Positions 49,545-63,216 are shown, counted from the first letter of the stretch. The stretch: 64,000 nt of DNA from Lingula anatina (GCF_001039355.2 NW_019775459.1:118784-182783), one strand, 5' to 3'. Translations and numbers: made by a program. The notes: a model not told the origin generated them from the sequence alone.

Positions 49545-49670
49545 CGGAACCGGAAATAATCCATTTTAGCAGGTTATGGATTGTGCCTCCTGATTGGATT
49601 ATTTGAAAGGCAAATGAGAATTGTCCAATGAAATGAGTTGATGCATTGTTCTTAGGCAGTAAGCGGTAGT
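49545..49670 (+). promoter_or_regulatory. Possible displaced promoter of the 54107 gene
   Basis: It contains an ETS-like ACCGGAAAT (about 49549-49557), ATTGG (49593-49597) and CCAAT (49625-49629) boxes. Removing the 4.26 kb element and one target duplication would put these about 220-350 bp before the ATG at 54107. This is inference from motif content and position only. Confidence 0.4.
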
Positions 49671-49847
49671 GTTTGGGGGGTCGACGTTAGTTCCAAGACT
49701 CAAGTCTAAGGTCCACCACGCACTTGCATTGCGCATGTGAAGGTCGTATATAAATAGGTCATCGCTAATGACGCTATATGATCTATGGCATGATATGTGT
49801 AATTGCCAATGGGATATAACAGCGTTGAGGGTCTGCCGCTATATTTT

Positions 49848-50035
49848 TCATTCAATTGAAATTTTTGTTATTCAATGTTTCATATTCATGCAATATTCTT
49901 TTTTCCATTCAATGTTGTCTCATGTTTTCTTGCAGTATTTTTCATGCAATTCTTTCATGCAATTATTTTTTCATTCAATGTTGTTTCAAATTTTCTTTTT
50001 TCCTTCAATGTTGTCTCATATTTTCATGCAGTAAT
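49848..50035. repeat. Degenerate tandem repeats built on TTCATTCAATGTTGT / TTTCATGCAAT
   Basis: Several imperfect copies of about 50-60 bp (CCATTCAATGTTGTCTCAT, then TTCATGCAAT) just inside the left end of the 4.26 kb element. Confidence 0.7.
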
Positions 50036-53000
50036 ATTAATACATCAGTGTATGGACCTTCCAGCACTAACATCCCATAGACAGATTTTTAGGGCAGTGC
50101 CACAGCTCTGTATGAATTCTGGTGAAAACTTTCTTCAAATTTTTTTTTCTTTAAATATAATTTTCACATAGTGTTTATAATGCATTAGAATAAAATTATA
50201 AACATAAATAAAATACGTAAAAATTTAGTGACAGTGTGGCAGGCTTGTGCGTTTTTATTTATTTATTTATTTATTTATTTTTATACTGATTTTTAATTTT
50301 GAAAATCTATTTTTTTTTTCAGGATAAGTTTAACAAACTAGAACTATATACTAGTATAAAATAGTAATCATGATAATAAAATCCTGAAATTTGAGATATG
50401 AAAATTAAACCTGCATGGATATAGAATTTCATTTTTTTATTGTACATGCTTTAAAGGATTTTAAGTAAACTTCATACTCTAGTATCCTGATAGCAGTAGG
50501 CCTATACTTGTGCGAATGCAAAAAAATCTTTATTACAACAGAAAAACAATCAAATGCACAAACATATGAATAAGTTGTTACAGTTTTCCAGTTTTATGCA
50601 ATCCATGTTTGCAAACCTCTTATTATTTTCAACAGTGCAAATAAAAAAAATGTTTTTCTCATCTGATTTGCTTATACTCTTTGCCTTATGCAAGTTATAT
50701 ATTGGTTTTGGATTATTTCAACACATTATGCCCACTGAAATACATGGAGTCTGTAACATGCCTGAGAATCTTTCAAAATGTTCAGTGATGTTTGTCAAAG
50801 TTAGCAGACATGCTACCGATGGCTCAGATGCAGTAAAACTACCGCTGAGGAGAGTTGAGGAATACTTTCGTGTTACCAATGTCAATTAACATTGACCTCC
50901 TAATTCACAGAGGCCAAGGGACTCTGTTACTTCTGGAAGTCAGAAACGTGGTCCTCTCCTGCTAAATCATAGATAACCTGAAGTATTTTTATCACATTTG
51001 TAAATACAATAGTTCCCTTGCTCAGTTATACCAATCAAAATCTGTGGTGTTCAACTTTTGGTGTGAATTTTAAGTTAGTCATGCTTAATAATCAGCACAA
51101 TTTTAAAGATGTCATAATACACGTACTATAATTAGTACTATCTCTATAATCAGCACTATCAATGTCATTGTTGTATTACATGGTGACCCCCAAACAGAGA
51201 AGAACCTATAAATTTTTTTTTCTACGAAGGTTTTTTCCCTTGGTTGATTAAGAGATGTTGGAAAGATTATTGTTCCAATATTTCATGTACTAACTAGATT
51301 TGTACAGTATACCCTGAAAGAGAGAGAAAAAAATGTCTTGTGGTTCTCTATTTTTTCAGTTATTTCTACTGTCAGGCCATGTTTTATTATTTACACATTT
51401 TGAATTTCGTTTTAAAACTTGCAATAACAGTTTACAATGGAATTTCATATTTATTAATGTAACACCAAAGTCGTATCACGTTTAATCAATGATAATATTA
51501 ATAATATGTTTCTGATGCAGATTCCTCAATTATTTTTCAATAAAACTGAGAATTTTGTTCAACTTATAAATATGAATTTCTCATAAATATTTCGAAAAAA
51601 AATTAAAGTGTCCATAAACTTGTACAGACTTGATGATCAGACGGATGATGTACAATCTGATTATGCTACATTTTCGATCAGTACTTTGTATTCTGTCCAT
51701 CCTTGCCTAAGGTTTGTACCTGTTAACTTGCAATGGTTAATGAGAGCAAATATAACAGGACCAATTTAACATGGTACTTTGTTGGGTACTTCAATAAAAG
51801 TCTGTTTAAAATCTCTTTGTTTTCTGAAACTAACCAGACTGCAACAAACTTCTGATAACAAACGTGAATTTAAACCTTAAATATAAGGAAAATACAAATT
51901 CTGAGGCATACCCATACCCCATACCCGCAATAAAAAAATTAATTTGAAGGAGGATTCTTCCCTTAGTTCATGATCACAACAGGTCCAGTGATCTACAAGG
52001 ATACAATGGAACATTTTTTCCATGCAGTGAATCTTAGCTTGTGAATGAAGCTAATGACCGAAGACTAAAATGTAGGCCTGCAACAAACGAAGAGGAATGA
52101 TATTTCACAACTATTGCAGCAGCTTTGTGAACCCAAAGGTACTGTACCAGTACCTTGTACATGCAGGGCCTGAAACCTGAAATGTATATAGGTGAAATAA
52201 GAGTAACGTATTCTGTAATGTACACATGAATAAGAATTGTTTTTATTTTTTTGTACATAATCCTACAGCTAAACAGTAAATCCTTGTATTATGTGGTTTG
52301 GGGTCAATCATTCTGCAAAATGAAACATATGCTTTCAAATATATATATACAGTATATATTATATAATTATATATATATATCTTCACTATCAACTAGCCAA
52401 AAGTCACAGGGTGGGTTTTCCATATTTCCCTATATCAAATCGCGATGTCGGAGCAGTTATAAGAGACAACTCAAACAACGTCTTCAGTTCCAAATCGTAA
52501 AGTTCTTTTATTTATCTTTGAATCAAATTTTATATTATATTGCCAGACAAAATAACATTTTTTAATGTTTATTTTTTTTTTATTTCTCTTGAGAAAATCT
52601 AGAAGGCAACTCTCACACCATACCTATTACATTCCAACGCATCTTTGACTTTGCTTTCATTTAGGTATGTGGGAAAAGAAAACCTTCTAGTGTCTCAGCT
52701 TCATAATAACAATATCATACCTATATAACCTGCCGCACTGGTAGAGGGTACCGTTTGTCCAAAATTTGCAAAGGGGTCCAACTATGCTGAGTGCTTACAC
52801 CATGCAGATTGTGTAACAAATGAGTTGAATACCTTCCTGATGCAGATGCCGCCACAATGTATATACGTAGTCCTATGCACAAGAAACAATGAGACAATTC
52901 TGCTGAACGAGAATTAAGCCAATATTTTACCATTAAACTTTCAATTACTTCTAACATATTATTCATAAAGTATGCTGAAAGGAAAGATGCTGAAATGATC

Positions 53001-53472
53001 ACCAAATATCAAATAAATAGCTTGAATGATCCAGTGGAGTTTCTTGGCAAATTTCTTGAATTTATAATAATTGTCTTTAAAGCCAATAAAAGAAAAAAAA
53101 TCTACAAATTCTTTTTTTCTTAACTAGCGAAATTAATGTCATCCACAACATTTGATGGGAACACATGGTATATCCAAATGGAAGTTATGCATTGGTTAGA
53201 ATACAACAATCATGATATTTATTTTTTTTTTCAACAGGAATGATTTACATATAAAAATTACAGCTTGAATTACTGGTATAATAATTATAAGAAGAAGAAG
53301 AGGAATAACAAGGGACATCACAAAAATCTAATAATATTTTTTAATTTTGCATTCTGGGCGAGCTTAGTGTGACTTTTAAAATATGACAATATAATACTTT
53401 TAAAATAAATGTGTGTTTTTAAAGAGAGAAAATAAACAATTAACCTGCCTCTAAAATTTTTTATTCTACAAG

Positions 53473-53497
53473 TATATATATATATATATATATATAT
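53473..53497. repeat. (TA)n microsatellite
   Basis: Twelve TA units inside the 4.26 kb element. Confidence 0.95.
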
Positions 53498-54106
53498 TTG
53501 TGTGATTTTGTACTTCGTCAAAATGTTTAATTAGACGGACATTTGCACCACCATGACTATTGTAAGAGGCACATGTATTACCACAGTGTACTTCTACTGT
53601 ACAGAACAGTACCAAAAATGAATATATATCGCTTTCACGAGACGAGTAAAAATGAAGTTCAAAATTAAACTGACTATATAAAGACAAAACATAGTTCTTT
53701 TATTCAAATTAGATAAAAAAAATAATAAGAGGACATTCAACTTACAAGATAAACACTTAAATCGTCATTTCAAAGCAAACGAAGAAAACCGCAAAACTAA
53801 AGTTCTTACTTGAAGTTTAACTGAGAAGACAGCAATGCAACAGCATGCGATAAATTTGTTTTTGTTATTGACTGACGTCACATGCGCAATGCAAGTGCGC
53901 GGTGGACCTTAGACTTGAGTCTTGGAACTAACGTCGACCTGTTTGGGGTCGATTGCCAAGCGCAACATTCAAAACAAACAGGTCTGTATTTTACCGCTCT
54001 AAATTGAAATCCGTGTTCTCCTTTCAATGAATGTAGAAATTTAATGGCAGTGACACAGTCTTTTGTGTGTGATGCCTAAAGCATTTTAGAAGGTAAACTG
54101 TCGAAA

Positions 54107-54340
54107 ATGCTTGTAGATTTCAGGGTTCCGCGCTCGGATGAAGCGAGGAGCATGTCGGAGTCGGTACAGCCTCGGCTTCCATTGCAAGAGCAGAAGAGCC
54201 AAAATCAAGAGAATGATCCGCGTGCCGAGAGGAAGAAACGCCATGCTGCTGAGTCTTTTGTAGTAGACGTAGTGGAGAAGAAGTCCAGTTCTTGCCCGAA
54301 TCTCCAAGAGGCTTTCTTGCGGTACAGGAAAAATCGACAG
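54107..54340 (+). CDS. First coding exon of an unrecognised gene
   Basis: The ATG at 54107 opens 78 codons up to a strong CAG|GTGAGT donor, ending in phase 0. The protein start is charged and without signal peptide (MLVDFRVPRSDEARSMSESV), then Gln/Glu/Lys-rich, ending SSSCPNLQEAFLRYRKNRQ. GC content is clearly higher than the surroundings, as expected of a first exon near a CpG-rich promoter. The last segment faintly recalls the LQEA...R stretch at the start of the ALMS motif, but too little is present to name a family. Three short upstream frames precede it (54027-54044, 54044-54079, 54072-54089). Confidence 0.7.
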
Positions 54341-57300
54341 GTGAGTCGACTACCCCCCTCTCCCCCGCCTTTACTCCAACTTGATTGCAATACCCTGTCC
54401 TGAATGAAGTGTTGTGAAATATTGTGTGAACACATTGCTGTATTTATTCTACATGAAATATTGTGTGTATACATTGTTGTACTTTATCTACATGCTTTAA
54501 AGTAGATGGAAAACGAGGTTTATATCTTATAGCATTTAATTTTGCTTTGGTGTGTTAAATTAACATACTTCTTAGCTGTCATTCATTTTTACTATCATTT
54601 TCACAAGGCTGGAAAGGGTAGACTTTTTTGAGACCCTTCCCTTTCAAAGATATTAGAATATAATGTCAAATACTAAAAGTGATGACCTTGGACACATTTT
54701 GGATCATCTTTTTTATTATTTGCAGAGGGCCCTAATCCCCCCTCCCAGTGTACAGTTTGTCAACTCGTGAAAATTATTCTAAAAATGGATGACCCCTTAA
54801 TACAAAGCAGAAAATATTATAGATACCATGTCAATATACTCCACATACCTTAAAATAGATCAAAGTCCTGCAGCAGTGCTACACACATTTTAAGTTTCTT
54901 ATCACACTTTCTTTCATGTAGCTAAAAAATCTGATCTCAACATAAGAAAGTGAATAACATTCCCTGCTTATCTGAATCTGTTGGAAAGTTGGTAAAAAAA
55001 AAGTCTCCATATATATTCATGGTACATTTGGAAGACATTTATCTTTAATTGTTAATTTGGTGCCATACCAAAAAAAAAAAGTTAAAATAATAATAATAAA
55101 ATAAAAATAAATAGATAGATAAAATTAAAAATAATAATAATAAATAATAAAAAATTAAAAAAAATGATAAAAATTCTGGTACTGTAGACTCATTTCTAAT
55201 AACTACTGGTAATTCCTAATACCCTGACATATTCCAGGATTTCTTCAGACATGTGGACATCTGAGCTTGTGAGTTGTGAGGCTGTAGAAATTATTCATCC
55301 CTGTGATTAGGCATGCTATATTGGTTTACCTTGTAGCTTGTGCATTAGACCTATATAGCAATAAATAAATAAATAAATAAATAAGTAAATAAGTTAATAC
55401 ATGGTTTTAAACAAATCAGTTAGTTGAATAAATAGTATATAAATTAAAAAAAAATATTCATTCAATTTAAAAAAAATTATTTTATAAAGGCCTGAATATT
55501 TCTGACAACCACTGCAGTTATATAAACATGTAGATACTAAAACTAAAATGGGACACAGACATGAATTGGATAAAATACAGATGTACCACAAAAGCTAAGG
55601 TATTGAGATATAAGAATATCTTTTAAGGCAAAAAATTTAGTCATTTAAGCTGTATTTTTCCTTATTACCCCTCCTCCCTTGACCCCCCCCCCCCCCGGAA
55701 AAAAATCAACTCTTGATTTTTTCAATATTCATCAATTTTATTATTCCACAAATACACACTCCTAAAAAAATAGTCCATAAAACTTTTTTTTTTCAGTTTT
55801 TAAATCATCCTATTCAGGTATAGTACTAATTGGAAAATTTTGATTAATCCATTTTGTTGAAATTTCAAGAGAAAGTCTTCTTATCGCCCAGCCAGACAAG
55901 TACACAAGTAAATAAGTGGACACTTAAAACATCATTAAACTCACTTATCTTGTGCGTCTCTGCCGCACAATGACCTCTTTCACCATTATCTGATAAGGTC
56001 GCCATGGTCAAGAAGGACGCACGGAAACAGTTAATACACCTCCGTCTTATCACTGGAGTGGGTTAGTGACTTAGCGTCACCCATCACCCTTAGTTTCAGA
56101 GTATTGCGGCTGACCTGGAGAGAATACTATCTATACATCAGGGCTCCCTTAAACTTAAATCATAGCCTTGCTTACATAACAGTGACAGGACTGAGATTTA
56201 TAAGAAGCATATATATGGAATTTTATGCTTGACATTGATGTTATTTTTTTGTGGTAGTGAGAAAGTTAGTCTGAATTTTTGAATCGGTCTCCTTGTAATG
56301 ATTAACTAAATTCTAAGTTTATTCAACGCCTAATGTAGGTCTTAATGTAGGTTATATTTATGGATTATTTTTCTAGAAACCTTTAAGATGATTGACATTG
56401 CTAAGTTTATATGCAATCCATAACAGTATTCATTAGTTGAAAGGGTCTAACCACCCTCCGTCACAGCCCGTCAGCTGTACAAAACATCTTTCCCATTCTC
56501 TGAAGTGACAGTATCCCGAATGATTACATGATTTAATGCCACTTTATGCCAGTTTGTGATATTTAAGCTGGTCAGTGAATAAAAAAAATAATTTCCTTTC
56601 ACTTCAAAAAGAGCATTTGTTAGTAAAAATTAATTTTCTTTTCACAATCTATCATTGAATCAATACATAATTTGATTTGACTTGCCCATTTTAAGTCATT
56701 TTGCTGTTACATTACTTACATTAGAATAAGCACATGTACTGGCAGTAAATGCATTGATTTTATCCATTAATTAAATATTCTGTTTGTGCAGTATTGTTTG
56801 AAGTAGTTTAATGACTTCTCTGTAGACGAAAGAGTTGTTAGTAGTGGTCATTTATAAGATGTCTCAGTGGAGAAGGTTCTGGTCACTAGTGGTCAGATAG
56901 AAATTTTCCTAGACATCAGAGATGTACTGTAGTGTGGTGTATCTGTGTTGATCTTCTTGTGAGTTAAACCACTTGACATATGTGTTTTAAAAATATTTTT
57001 AAGATCAAAGATAAACAGTACGTTTGGTAATAATGGAAAAATTTGGGATAGGAATAGAAAATAGGGATAATTGATCCAAGACACAGAACAATTTAGATTT
57101 TACTCTGTTTAACTAATAATCCCTTAAGAAAATTTGTACTACGTTATGCAGCAAGAAATGAGATTGCTTCAGTTGTTCTGATGATTGTGTTTGGCTTTGG
57201 TGTCTCAACTAACACAACAGGAATTGAAAGTCATGGTCAAATACCATTTCTAATTGAAGGAAATCAGACCCCTCTCCTCCCCCCTCCCAAACATCATCAC

Positions 57301-57820
57301 AACACACACTTTTGATGATTTTTGTAATAAAAGGTTGACAAAGTAAATGTATTGAGGAAAAAAAAATGATAAAAAAGAGAAATGAAACCAAAGAAACACT
57401 AAGAAAAAACATGTATGATGATAACAATAATAAGAAAAATAACAGTTGTGAAATGGGTGTAAACAAAGTATGATAGTTCAGTTAGGTTTTCCAATTCTTT
57501 CTTAAAATGTAGATTTTTATGAACTTGTTGTTGCTTGTAAGTACTTCCAATTTGTACTATTTTTGGGAATCCAAGAGGTCATTAGAATCCACTAGAACAC
57601 CATGCATGTACATATGTGCGTGATTAGGGAGGTTTAAACTTGAAGTAATTTACAGGTCCATGTCTTATGGTGACTCACGAAATTTAAACCTAGACAGGTC
57701 TAGAAATTGGAATAAAATAAATAATTTTCATTGAAATTTATTATTCTTACTCCTACCTTATGCTTTTATGGTCCTTAGGTATTTAGCTTAAGTTCATCTG
57801 ATATTAATAAATTAATTTTC

Positions 57821-57822
57821 AT

Positions 57823-57881
<59 letters not shown>
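57821..57881. repeat. (ATTT)n microsatellite
   Basis: About fifteen uninterrupted units. Confidence 0.95.
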
Positions 57882-58005
57882 TGAGGGGGGAATAGGGAAT
57901 TCTCGGTGATAATCACTTGCGATTTTCAAGTCTGCTTGTTGGTTGCATGTAACACAGTGAAACTTGTTCTTTCCTCCTTGACAATTTTTTACCCTTTCGT
58001 CTCAG

Positions 58006-58141
58006 AGCCCTGGCCCTAAAACCACACATTGATCAAAAGCTGCCCCCCGTGACCCTGCCTAGTGCAGCGGCTCAGGACCCAGCTATTTATAACCTCTTTC
58101 TGAGAGCTGCTGGCTTATGGGAAGAAATAAATCTATTTTAG
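58006..58141 (+). CDS. Candidate terminal exon of the 54107 gene
   Basis: A strong pyrimidine tract and CAG (TTTTTTACCCTTTCGTCTCAG) precede a GC-rich stretch. In one frame it reads LALKPHIDQKLPPVTLPS, then QDPAIYNLFLRAAGLWEEI, and ends in TAG at 58139. That frame needs a preceding exon ending in phase 2, whereas the known exon ends in phase 0 and would stop at once (ACA CAT TGA). An unseen exon of length 3n+2 would be required between them. The protein is not recognised. Confidence 0.3.
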
Positions 58142-61100
58142 ATGTCATTTTTCCTGTTTTTCAAAGTGTTGAGGCAACTTCAGACATCCTCAAAGACATG
58201 CTAGTACTGTAGAATTTAAAACCTCCTTTTACTTTGCTCGTTAGGTTTTAAGCACTCCAATCGGCCATTTGCCAAATTTATAACCTATACTATGGCTGGG
58301 AAATGAAATGTTGAAAAAAACTTATTGCTTTGGCCAATTTATCATTGATTATAAATGATATAAAATATTTAGTTGGCTGAGTTTAATAGCTGTTTGGTTA
58401 AAACAATTTGTGTCAAGCAAAATCCAGCCAACAGATTTTTCTTTTAGAATGCCATTTATCTGTAAAATCTACGTGTTAAAAGGCTCATGGCACAAGTACC
58501 ATATGTTACAATCTTTGAAATAAGAATTTTATGGATTAAGATATGCATAAAATTAAGTACAGAAAAATAATTAGAAAAGAATACTATGAAAATTTGAAAG
58601 AAAATGTCTTTAGCATGTTACTTGAAGTTGTATATACTGAATGTATTCTTGTGTTTTTAGTTTAATTTTTTTTTCAAAGTTCTTATTTATTTGCTTCAGA
58701 ACTTTGGTTTGATTTGTTTAAAATTTGAAAGGAACCTCACATCGATCAAACCCATCTCATTATATTACACCTAGTTTTGGAGATATGGAGAACAATAGAA
58801 AAAATCAGCTAAAATTAAAGGGAATCGGTATGAAAATATATGCATAGTACGAAAATATAGAACTGGCATCCATGACTCCCTTGGCTGAATGTCAGATTTA
58901 TATAAATTTGCTGTAAATTAAGTTGCCCTTAATCTGTGTTTCTGAACCCAGACAGGTGCACCATACTGACTGCCTGGGGGGGTTCTACCTGTATGAGGAA
59001 TATTGGGTTTAAATTAGTGTTTTTTGTCTGCCAGGCTGGCTTGCCTAATGGGTTTATGTACAAATAAAGTGTTTATGTGACCCTATCCGAAAAAAAAAAA
59101 AAAAAATGAAGGTTAAAAGTGCTGAAGGAATCAAATTACAAGCATTAGGGCCAGAAGATTGACAAAAATTTGAGATCTATATATATTTTGAATATACTGA
59201 GTATTGCAGGTGTATAATTTAGTTTATAATTTGGCCATCAGATGGCAGGGCAGTGCAGTGCATTAAAAATGAACCTCAGTATTATTGAGCTTATGCTGTT
59301 ACTTTCATGGATGTTTTTGGTGTTGAATTCTAAGTTGAAGTTAAATAACATGTTATTATTAGTCATATTATCTTTCAGATAGGTATTAAAATGTGAATAG
59401 AGTAGATCTAGCAATTTTTAACTTGGCCAAATCACTACTCATAATAAGTTATTCATCACTTTTCTCCAAATGGTTTAAAATGGTCTAAAACAAGTCAAAT
59501 TTATCTTATAATAGTAGTATTTTGTTTAGCCAATTTAGATCTGCTTTATCACTCGGCTATATAGGCGAGTGTTAGTGTTACCCCAGCTAAGACAGTGATC
59601 AACTAGTCAGTGACAAGAGCCAGGATTGCATGGCAGAGGCACATTTTGCTGGGTGACATGTCTTTGGCGCGTCACCTGCCTGACAGATTAAGATGTCAGG
59701 CTCTTAATTCCTGTCTTCACAAGTCAACGACCTAGATGTGTTCACTCTTTAATGAGAAATAAAATAGAATATCATTCAGATCGAGGGGAGAGGGGGTGCA
59801 TATTGTAGGGGTTTTACTGTCTTTGAATTAAAAGGGAGCATTAGTACAAATTAGCTAAAAGATTAATAAAAAATAATAAGAATGGGTTGTTTTTTAACCA
59901 ATTTTGTAAATTTATTTTGAAGAAAAATGAAAAATATGGGATGTTAGGAATTAAACCAAGAAAATTGGATACAGTAGAAGAGAAAATATACAATTTATTT
60001 CTCTCCTGAATTTTCCCTTTGAATGTATATGAATGCTGTGTAGTAATGGAGCATACAGATTATATGGTAAAAGGTGTGACTTTGTGTATGATATAGAGAA
60101 AAAACAAAGGAACTCGCAACTTCGTACAAAAATAGATTCAGTATGGCAACCAGCATGCTTTAGAAATGGCACTGGTAAAACTGGTTTTCACATCCTGTAT
60201 TTTTTTCTTTTTGTTTGTTCAAAGTTTTCATTACATAAAATTCCAGCTCTTTTCTATTTTTCTTACTTTCTTTTTTTTTATGACAAAGGAGGTTACTGTT
60301 TCATGTGCTATAAACCACGGCAGTTTGCAGAACTGTCTGAACCTCGTAATGTTTACATGAAAACCGGTTATGAGATTCACAGGGGTTTACTCGTATAGTG
60401 AGGTGGTTGAAAAATGAGAAAAATAGTAGTATTCCAGCTGAGTTACATAATACTGAGTACTGTAACAGAAGTATTACAGTCATGACAAAGCTGAATAAAA
60501 TTCCAGTACGGTACTGATTAGCAATGCTGATGGTGTGCTGGCAGTTTTTAATGAAAATTGTACATTAAATGTCCCAGATGGATTTACACCAACTACTCTG
60601 ATATAGACATGATTTGTAGTTGTCAGCTTCCTACCATAATTTTTTTCCCTGTAAATTACTGCAAAAGTTTTTCAAATGAATTTTGGCTATGTAAAAGATA
60701 AATAATAATCATAAATGTATGCAGCCGAAATTCCATCATTGAATTTTATCTCAGGAGAATATTTTTGCGTGCAGTATCTAGATTTTTACAAGTCCTTGAG
60801 CCTGCAATAGCTTCAGAATTGTCACTCTGATATCATGTCGGATAGAGCAGTATGCAGTTTTGCAGATTTCAAGATGTACTATATCACAATGATATATATT
60901 TAATGGGCTTATTTGGCAGACGCATTTCTTAATCCAGTTCTTACGATTCCTGAAATTCGTCAAAGTTAGGTGTTGGGTCCCATGATAAATGTTCAGAGGT
61001 TTTTTAAACCTAGTACTTTATGTAAAAAAAAGACTAAATATCTACCTATTCAACATTTTGCTTAGAAGCTCCCTAGTCCCTGTTAGGTTAAAAAAATACA

Positions 61101-61905
61101 TGAGTTTAAATGAAAGTTGCTTGTGTCTGACATATATTTAGGCACATAAAAGGGCAGACAAGGTACCAGGCACTTGTCATTTATATTTGATGTACAAAAA
61201 GGTTCCTAATATACTAGTCTGGCTCATGTGAAACGCGGGGAAAACTTGACTATGACCAAAACATGAAATATTTAATGAACAATAAACAGACGATAAGCAT
61301 TTGACATATTACACTGCACACAGCTTCTGTCAGCTCATACAACATTGAACAAAAAACATTCTTTTGACATCATTTTTGTAGAGAACTGTTTCATAAATTT
61401 TCACCAGGTTACCAGGTCCTGTAGCTCAAGCTGGAGTTAAAGATCCTCCTATCCCCAGATGACAGAGTTGATAAAGTTTGGCTGAAGAAAACTTGACACA
61501 TTTAATTATTTTTTCACCAATTTAATGGATCCTTTTGAGTTATTTATAGGGTTTGTTCTGTCTTCTGATGGGATGGAGATGAAGGCTAAATATGTTTGGC
61601 TGGCTTTATAGGGCAATTTCTTTTTTTGTCTTTATTTGCTTGATTCATACAGATAGTAATTCAGTACATTAGAGGGAACTGACAGTTAAATTTCATGAAC
61701 AAATGAAAAATCTATAAAAAGCATGAAAACTCTCACTTTAAATAAAGAAGGAAGAAGGATAGAGAGATAAAAGAGAAAAAAACATAAATGAATATATATA
61801 GATGAATATACTACAAATAAATGAAAAGATAGATAGATAAATATAAATAAATAAATAAATAAAGCACATCTGCCATGCCTGAGTGGGCTGAACTCTGAGT
61901 GACAC

Positions 61906-62080
61906 CGAAAGTGTCACCCCATGTCACCAGGGGGACAAACGAGGGAGTCGGGGAAGTGTCACTATATGTCACCAGGGGGATGTAGGAGTCATGGGTAGTG
62001 TCACCCCATGTCACCAGGGGGACGGAGGAGTCGCGGGTAATGTCACCCCATGTCACCAGGGGGATGGAGGAGTCACAGCA
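61906..62080. repeat. Minisatellite, unit about 42-45 bp
   Basis: Four to five copies of a unit containing TGTCACCCCATGTCACCAGG followed by GGGA(C/T)G.AGGAGTC. Each unit holds the half-inverted pair GTCACC and CATGTCACC. Confidence 0.9.
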
Positions 62081-62430
62081 GCCAGAGGAGGAGATAGTCC
62101 AGGGTCAGGACACTGACAACAATGGCTATTATTATCTGGGCGGGGCGGCTTGTCATTGTCTGCTGCGTCCTTTATTGCTTGTTGACAGCCTGACACAAGA
62201 AGGGAGACAATGACAGTGGTATTGGAATGTTCTTGGCCCTCAGTGCCAGTGGTTTCAGTTTCTCTGTGCTATATTTAGTATAGCTGCTAGCTGGGGTATG
62301 AATATGATATTGTTTATTGGCGAGGGATTCCCTCAAGCTTCTCTATCAGTCTGCCTTCGCGTTTAGCATAATTTTTAGCTTCCACTTTTATGAGATCTTT
62401 TATTTAACTATCAGCAGGAATATCAACTAT

Positions 62431-62431
62431 C

Positions 62432-62478
<47 letters not shown>

Positions 62479-62480
62479 TA
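62431..62480. repeat. (TTTA)n microsatellite
   Basis: About twelve units. Confidence 0.95.
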
Positions 62481-63164
62481 CAGTGAGTTTATAGGATGAT
62501 TATGTATGTCACACAAAATTCAGACTGGATGTACAACAATTAATGTCAGTGTCATTTGGTTTGACCGTCCAGTAACCGCTGTAAATTGTGTCAATGCTAT
62601 TACCACCAGACATATGTCATATCATTTATTATATGTGGTCTGTCCTAATGGTCAAACTGAAATGACCACTGCCATATACAACTGTATTACTGGACCGTCC
62701 ATTAAGCAGACAGTAGATTGGACAGCCCTTAATGGATTAAGTGATCACCTCCTTAATGTGGCTGACACCTGGATAGGTGTGAGTTTGAGAGAGTTTTGAA
62801 ATGATAATCTTGATGATTGATGTTTGGGATTGTAGTTAATGTGAATGGTGGACGAGGCAAGAATCATTCAGAAGTGTGAATATGGCCAGGCTTAGGAAAT
62901 GACATTATACCACCAAGATCAGATTTTAATTCAGAGAAGACCCTGTCCAGTCAAAGGGGTGGCTCTATCTTTTCTGTACTCCCCCCCCACCCCACCCCCA
63001 CCCCCCGAGCCTATAGGCCTTACACATGGAGAAAAGAGTTTAAGTTTTTTTCACAAATTTATTGCTGTTTTAGCTCAAATTTTGATTGCCTCTTGCCTTG
63101 GTAAGATATAAGTTAAAAAGGTGGAACCATGCACCCTAGAAATTCTTCATTTGTAAAATGATGT

Positions 63165-63165
<1 letters not shown>

Positions 63166-63213
<48 letters not shown>
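63166..63213. repeat. (TC)n microsatellite
   Basis: About 24 uninterrupted dinucleotide units. Confidence 0.95.

Positions 63214-63216
<3 letters not shown>

Larger units (their letters stand above)
49679..53940. mobile_element. 4.26 kb DNA transposon-like element with long terminal inverted repeats
   Basis: The left end GGTCGACGTTAGTTCCAAGA and on to GCATTGCGCATGTGA (about 68 bp) is repeated inverted at the right end (about 53872-53940) with only a few changes. GTTTGGGG flanks both sides (49671-49678 and 53941-53948), an 8 bp target duplication. The terminal base on the right is an extra T, so the exact end is uncertain by one base. hAT, P and Merlin elements make 8 bp duplications; the terminal GG would suit Merlin, but no transposase is recognisable inside. 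The interior is AT-rich with only short frames. I call it non-autonomous. Confidence 0.8.

Noticed and set aside
50554-50889. 111-codon frame as a transposase of the 4.26 kb element
   Set aside because: No catalytic DDE-type motif, no nucleic-acid-binding motif and AT-driven composition; probably chance.
55865-56110. GC-richer patch with a frame on each strand
   Set aside because: Neither frame has both splice sites and coding composition; stops (TGA TAA) lie directly upstream on the plus strand.
60033-60398. 121-codon frame in the long intron
   Set aside because: The second half is a translated T-rich run and no supported splice sites frame it.
62506-62799. 97-codon frame (Thr/Asn/Val-rich)
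   Set aside because: No recognised motif and no acceptor or donor in register; could be an old repeat remnant but I cannot support it.
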